A DNA stretch of 64,000 nucleotides. Source: Oscillospiraceae bacterium (lineage in GTDB: Bacteria > Bacillota > Clostridia > Saccharofermentanales > Saccharofermentanaceae). The notes under the pieces were generated by a model. It was not told where the DNA came from. It made no database searches and saw nothing but the letters and a program-made list of their open reading frames with translations. Positions 60,956 to 64,000 of this stretch are shown piece after piece; positions within the stretch are counted from its first letter, which is position 1; the number at the start of each line of letters is the position of its first letter. The stretch lies in the NCBI GenBank assembly GCA_902787975.1, contig CADAIP010000001.1:107393-171392 (forward strand), given 5' to 3'. The translations under genes were made by a program, and so were the position numbers.

Positions 60956-61965
60956 AACGCGGTTCCCTAGCTGAAGAAAGACCGGAATTGGTGGCCCAGT
61001 GGGCACGAATTAATACTCTCTCTCCTTACAACGTCTCCTGTGGATCTCATAAAAAGGTCTGGTGGATCTGTGATAAAGGTCACACATGGGAAGCTACAGT
61101 CAAGAACAGAGCGTTAATTGGCAGCGGATGCCCATATTGTGAGCATAGAGCCGTCTTAAAAGGCTACAACGATCTTCTAACAGTTAATCCCAAAGTCGCT
61201 AGAACCTGGTCTCCCAAAAACACTTTGAAACCATCTGACGTCTCCCCTTCCTCCAACACAGAAGTCTTATGGATCTGCGAAAATGGGCATGAGTGGTCTG
61301 CTCGCGTTGCTGATCGAAATGAAGGTCATGGATGCCCTTACTGCGCTGGTCATCGAGTTTGGAAAGGATTCAATGATCTTGCCACAACTCATCCAGATCT
61401 TGTTTCTGAGTGGTCGGATAAGAATAAAGGTATCTCTCCTGAAACGATTACATATAAGAACCGTACTAACGTCTGGTGGCACTGTAGCAGATGTGGAAAT
61501 GAATATCAGGCTGTCGTATACACTAAAGCCAAAGGGTATATCTGCCCATTTTGTATTGTTAGTGAAATTCAGAGACTTCGAAACAAGAGACGGGCTGAAT
61601 CGAAAATACACAAAGACTTTGAATATCTCCTACCTCAACTGGCAGTCATCTATTACGCTGGGCAAAATAATCTAAAAGTTATTCCTGATTCAGAGGGACC
61701 AATAGGGATACCTGTAACGGCTTGGATTCCACGCCTTAGTCTGATTATCGATGTTTGCAACAATAATAAAGAAAAATATGCTAAAGAGCTTATAAGCAAC
61801 ATTAACAACATCAGATACGTTTGTTTGCCAGAAAAGCTTCCGGAAAACGATGTCATTTGCAGAATCCGCAAGGCATTCGCCGCTTCTCATGTATACTTTA
61901 CTTCTCAACCTGATGAAGATCTGGAAAGAATCAGGAAAAACTACGTTAATTGGAGAAATCAGTAA
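60952..61965 (+). CDS. Three-repeat DUF4379-like zinc-ribbon protein with degenerate nuclease-like C-terminus
   Basis: The 337-residue protein has three tandem treble-clef zinc units. Each has a W(W/H)xC...GHxW core and a CPYC or CPFC pair: WWICDKGHTWEAT...GCPYCEHRA, WICENGHEWSAR...GCPYCAGHR and WWHCSRCGNEYQA...ICPFCIV. Residues 215-337 resemble the Vsr/PD-(D/E)XK-type domain that often follows these units, but the expected acidic residue is lost (PVTAWIPRLSLIIDV), so it may lack nuclease activity. Related proteins occur in mobile and defence-linked regions. The gene starts inside the stop of the 49-residue ORF, so it depends on that ORF for translation. Confidence 0.8.
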   Translation: MKRGSLAEERPELVAQWARINTLSPYNVSCGSHKKVWWICDKGHTWEATVKNRALIGSGCPYCEHRAVLKGYNDLLTVNPKVARTWSPKNTLKPSDVSPSSNTEVLWICENGHEWSARVADRNEGHGCPYCAGHRVWKGFNDLATTHPDLVSEWSDKNKGISPETITYKNRTNVWWHCSRCGNEYQAVVYTKAKGYICPFCIVSEIQRLRNKRRAESKIHKDFEYLLPQLAVIYYAGQNNLKVIPDSEGPIGIPVTAWIPRLSLIIDVCNNNKEKYAKELISNINNIRYVCLPEKLPENDVICRIRKAFAASHVYFTSQPDEDLERIRKNYVNWRNQ

Positions 61966-61990
61966 CTTCGACTCCACTGGAGACGAAGTT
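61964..61990 (+). terminator. Hairpin after the zinc-ribbon gene
   Basis: AACTTCG (61964-61970) pairs with CGAAGTT (61984-61990), with an extra CTCC/GGAG inside. It is followed by GGCAAGTTTT. TTGGCAAGTTTTG occurs twice here (61989-62001 and 62010-62022). Confidence 0.5.
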
Positions 61991-62022
61991 GGCAAGTTTT
62001 GCATCTTTCTTGGCAAGTTTTG

Positions 62023-62364
62023 TTATATTACGCTGTCCTTAAGCTTATCAAAGGCTCTCTTTGCTACCTGTCTTACATTAGGATCATTATCTGCAAAAGC
62101 TAGTTTCTTAACATATTCCAAGCAATGCTTGGCATTGATTGCTGCTGCAGATTCACAAGCTGATGCTCTTACCATAGGTGAAGAGTCGCGAAGCAAAGGT
62201 ATCAATGCCATGCCCGAATCATAAGTAGGAATCATTCCCAGAGCCATGGCTGCAGCCATTCTCACATCGTCATTAGGGTTTTCGACATACTTCAGAATTG
62301 CACCGAGCTTTTGCTTAGAACCAAGTTTCAGCACCTTATCCTTTAATCCGTCTGAAAAAGCCAT
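62023..62364 (-). CDS. Small HEAT-repeat protein
   Basis: The 113-residue product is two to three HEAT/PBS-lyase-type repeats: AILKYVENPNDDVRMAAAMALGMI, ALIPLLRDSSPMVRASACESAAAI and EYVKKLAFADNDPNVRQVAKRAFDKL. These act as protein-binding scaffolds. The start MAFSDGLKD at 62364 is preferred because GAAGGGAAG precedes it; the upstream ATG at 62391 has its GAGG directly abutting. It is convergent with the zinc-ribbon gene. The partner is unknown. Confidence 0.76.
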   Translation of the reverse strand: MAFSDGLKDKVLKLGSKQKLGAILKYVENPNDDVRMAAAMALGMIPTYDSGMALIPLLRDSSPMVRASACESAAAINAKHCLEYVKKLAFADNDPNVRQVAKRAFDKLKDSVI

Positions 62365-62577
62365 TGCCGCTGACTTCCCTTCTAAAATCATCCTCTACTA
62401 GTATTATAAGTCAGTTCTTAGCGGTGATAATCGGTATCGCTTTAAATATCTGTAAACTTTGCTTTTCAGAGCATTAAAAACTCCAGATTTTACTCCGGAG
62501 CTTAGTAAAGTATATTGCGATATAATCGACAGAGGATCTTCCTCTGTCATAGGTATTATATCATGCCTGCAAGCTAC

Positions 62578-63231
62578 TCATTCCCATTCAAAGTTTTCTT
62601 TCCCAGCTCCAAGTTCAAAATGATACTTTACAAGCCCGGTATCCACGCCAGTAAAAATTCCATTATCGCAGGAGATAGACACTTTGTTTTCTGTTCCACT
62701 GATAGTAAATGCCTGCTTCGCTAGGGCGGTAGGTGCTAATAGCGCCGCTTCAATGCCATCCTTAAACCACTGAGGAGTTTCTCCATCATATAAACTGACC
62801 TGTTCCGCCGTCTTTGTTTTATGCGAGACACCTTGTGTCTGCCCATAACCGACTGCAATGATTCCCACAGGTTTTGCGCCTTCAGTTTTTTCCTGCGCAC
62901 CTTTTCGATTATAAGTGCCACCAACCCACCATGTGTTCAGCCCCAGCGTTTGCGCATAAAGCATCAAATCAGCGCCACAGTAGCCACATAATTCATCCGC
63001 TCCATCTGGTCCCGCCATTATAAAGAAATTATTGACTCCCTTAGCAAGGATTAGTTTGATTACACCAGGAATCGCACTGCCGTCATTGGTCATAAGTCTA
63101 ATGGACAGATTGTATCGCTCGTTGTTTTCCTTTACCCGATCATTCAATTTTGCAACGATATTTTCCGGTATCGGCTTATCCGTGAATTTTCTAACCATAT
63201 GACGTTCTATCATTGCCTGTTTCATATCCAT
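62578..63231 (-). CDS. Nitroreductase-family protein
   Basis: 217 residues. The first part is RHMVRKFTDKPIPENIVAKLNDRV, the FMN-binding start of the nitroreductase fold. Later segments GADLMLYAQTLGLNTWWVGGTYNR and AALLAPTALAKQAFTISG fit the TM1586-like (PF14512) branch. It would use NAD(P)H and FMN to reduce nitro or quinone compounds; the true substrate is unknown. The ATG follows CAGGAGA. Codon use differs a little from the GC-rich genes to the left. Confidence 0.85.
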   Translation of the reverse strand: MDMKQAMIERHMVRKFTDKPIPENIVAKLNDRVKENNERYNLSIRLMTNDGSAIPGVIKLILAKGVNNFFIMAGPDGADELCGYCGADLMLYAQTLGLNTWWVGGTYNRKGAQEKTEGAKPVGIIAVGYGQTQGVSHKTKTAEQVSLYDGETPQWFKDGIEAALLAPTALAKQAFTISGTENKVSISCDNGIFTGVDTGLVKYHFELGAGKENFEWE

Positions 63232-63276
63232 GTTATATATCTCCTGAATCGCGGGTTAGTCATGTTAAAGTAAAAT

Positions 63277-63972
63277 CTACTGAAACTCAATATTCCTGTC
63301 GTCTACATGACGTTTGATTGCTTCTGCTATAAGTTTGTGCCCTTCTTCATTAGGATGAATACCGTCATTGCATAGATACTGTGAATAGTTCTTCCTTTCA
63401 AGGAATGTTGACGTAATGTCTATAACCGGGATCTCATTGGCGATCGCAAGCTTGAATATCTCTATGTTGTACCGCTCATGCCAGTTAGTTATGTATTGCC
63501 CGTCATTACGCATCCATTTCATGATATTCTCTCCGGACAGACCTCTCGATATGTGCTGAAAATACCTTTTTGAATCGATTGGGGGCAGGGAAAGAAGCAC
63601 GGGTATCTTGCCCTGCTTCTTGATCTCTCTGATAATGTCCGTGTATGTAGCAGTAAAATTCGCTATCGTGCTCATCGGCAGATGAACTTTTTCGGGATCT
63701 GCCGCAATCTCTTTCCAATTGAAATCGCAGTCATTACCGCCGAATTCAAGTACCACGTACTTGCCGTCAAAATCCCTTATGAGATTAAGATTTCTCTCGA
63801 AAACCTGCTCGCCTTTAGAAATAGTGCTTCCGAACTTCGCCTTATTTTCTATGGTAATACCGAAGTACTCTTCACAGATTTTCTGAAAAGATGCGTCAGA
63901 AACCCTGTAGTGTTCATTCTCGTAAATGACACCTTTTAAGACTGAATCTCCAAATGCTGCAATCGTTTCCAT
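63277..63972 (-). CDS. SGNH/GDSL-family hydrolase
   Basis: 231 residues. Block I is AAFGDSVLKGV with Ser10, block III is EFGGNDCDF, and block V is CNDGIHPNEEGHKLIAEAI with the catalytic Asp and His. No signal peptide is present, so it acts in the cytoplasm, as an esterase or acyl hydrolase. The ATG follows AAGGGAAG and the gene is complete. It precedes the nitroreductase gene by 45 bp on the same strand, so the two may be co-transcribed. Confidence 0.86.
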   Translation of the reverse strand: METIAAFGDSVLKGVIYENEHYRVSDASFQKICEEYFGITIENKAKFGSTISKGEQVFERNLNLIRDFDGKYVVLEFGGNDCDFNWKEIAADPEKVHLPMSTIANFTATYTDIIREIKKQGKIPVLLSLPPIDSKRYFQHISRGLSGENIMKWMRNDGQYITNWHERYNIEIFKLAIANEIPVIDITSTFLERKNYSQYLCNDGIHPNEEGHKLIAEAIKRHVDDRNIEFQ

Positions 63973-64000
63973 CGCTTCCCTTTTTAACTTAAAATTTCCT

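Overview
The window looks like chromosomal sequence from an anaerobic Gram-positive bacterium of the class Clostridia. The signs are strong GGAGG-type ribosome binding sites, TTGACA/TATAAT promoters with 17-bp spacers, a T-box leader, many lipoproteins with Gram-positive lipoboxes, a DUF4250 protein, an OhrR-type regulator, and several enzyme types usual in gut and rumen Firmicutes. No rRNA, tRNA, phage structural gene, transposase or CRISPR array was recognised. I make no genus call.

Layout. 1-8.1 kb: a partial nucleosidase-like gene, trpS, a glutathione peroxidase/OhrR oxidative-stress pair, small membrane and zinc-ribbon genes, maf, and an unusual dehydrogenase-like protein with a 500-residue repetitive tail. 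8.3-11 kb: a T-box leader controlling a three-domain XRE-cupin-acyl-CoA synthetase. 11-16 kb: a TIGR03915-like DNA metabolism protein, a lipoprotein, a thioesterase-trxB-tyrS operon and a TRIC-type channel. 16.5-20.8 kb: a four-gene operon (FkbH-like, acyl carrier protein, MBOAT acyltransferase, ThrH-like phosphatase) that probably makes and transfers an ACP-bound acyl group. 20.9-24.6 kb: a proton antiporter, a GT2-GtrA fusion and an ArsB/NhaD-type transporter. 25-38.7 kb: a secretome-rich stretch with a 976-residue surface protein, an operon of four lipoproteins, a two-repeat lipoprotein of the same family, a DHH phosphoesterase, gpmI, and another lipoprotein. 38.8-48 kb: tautomerase, SpoU methyltransferase, MutS-like ATPase, HD-GYP protein, rhomboid protease, hydrolase, cdd, and a PadR-controlled DUF4097 membrane protein. 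48-56 kb: a GH120-like beta-helix protein, an AI-2E-family transporter, an orphan prepilin peptidase, and glgP. 56-60.6 kb: zinc-ribbon gene, guaB, greA, lysS. 60.6-64 kb: accessory-looking genes (a 49-residue ORF coupled to a DUF4379-like zinc protein, a HEAT-repeat protein, a nitroreductase and an SGNH hydrolase).

Most notable points. (1) lysS carries an exact 11-bp tandem duplication just before its expected stop. Removing one copy restores a normal ending, so the annotated 57-residue tail is a frameshift product or an assembly error. (2) A T-box sits upstream of an acyl-CoA synthetase fused to HTH and cupin domains, which suggests tRNA-controlled activation of a carboxylic acid related to an amino acid. 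(3) The FkbH-ACP-MBOAT-ThrH operon. (4) An expanded lipoprotein family sharing one domain, seen at least five times between 29 and 35 kb. (5) An IMP dehydrogenase of the Tritrichomonas foetus type, with Cys319, Lys310 and Glu431 at matching positions. (6) A PadR gene with tandem 14-bp repeats at its own predicted transcription start.
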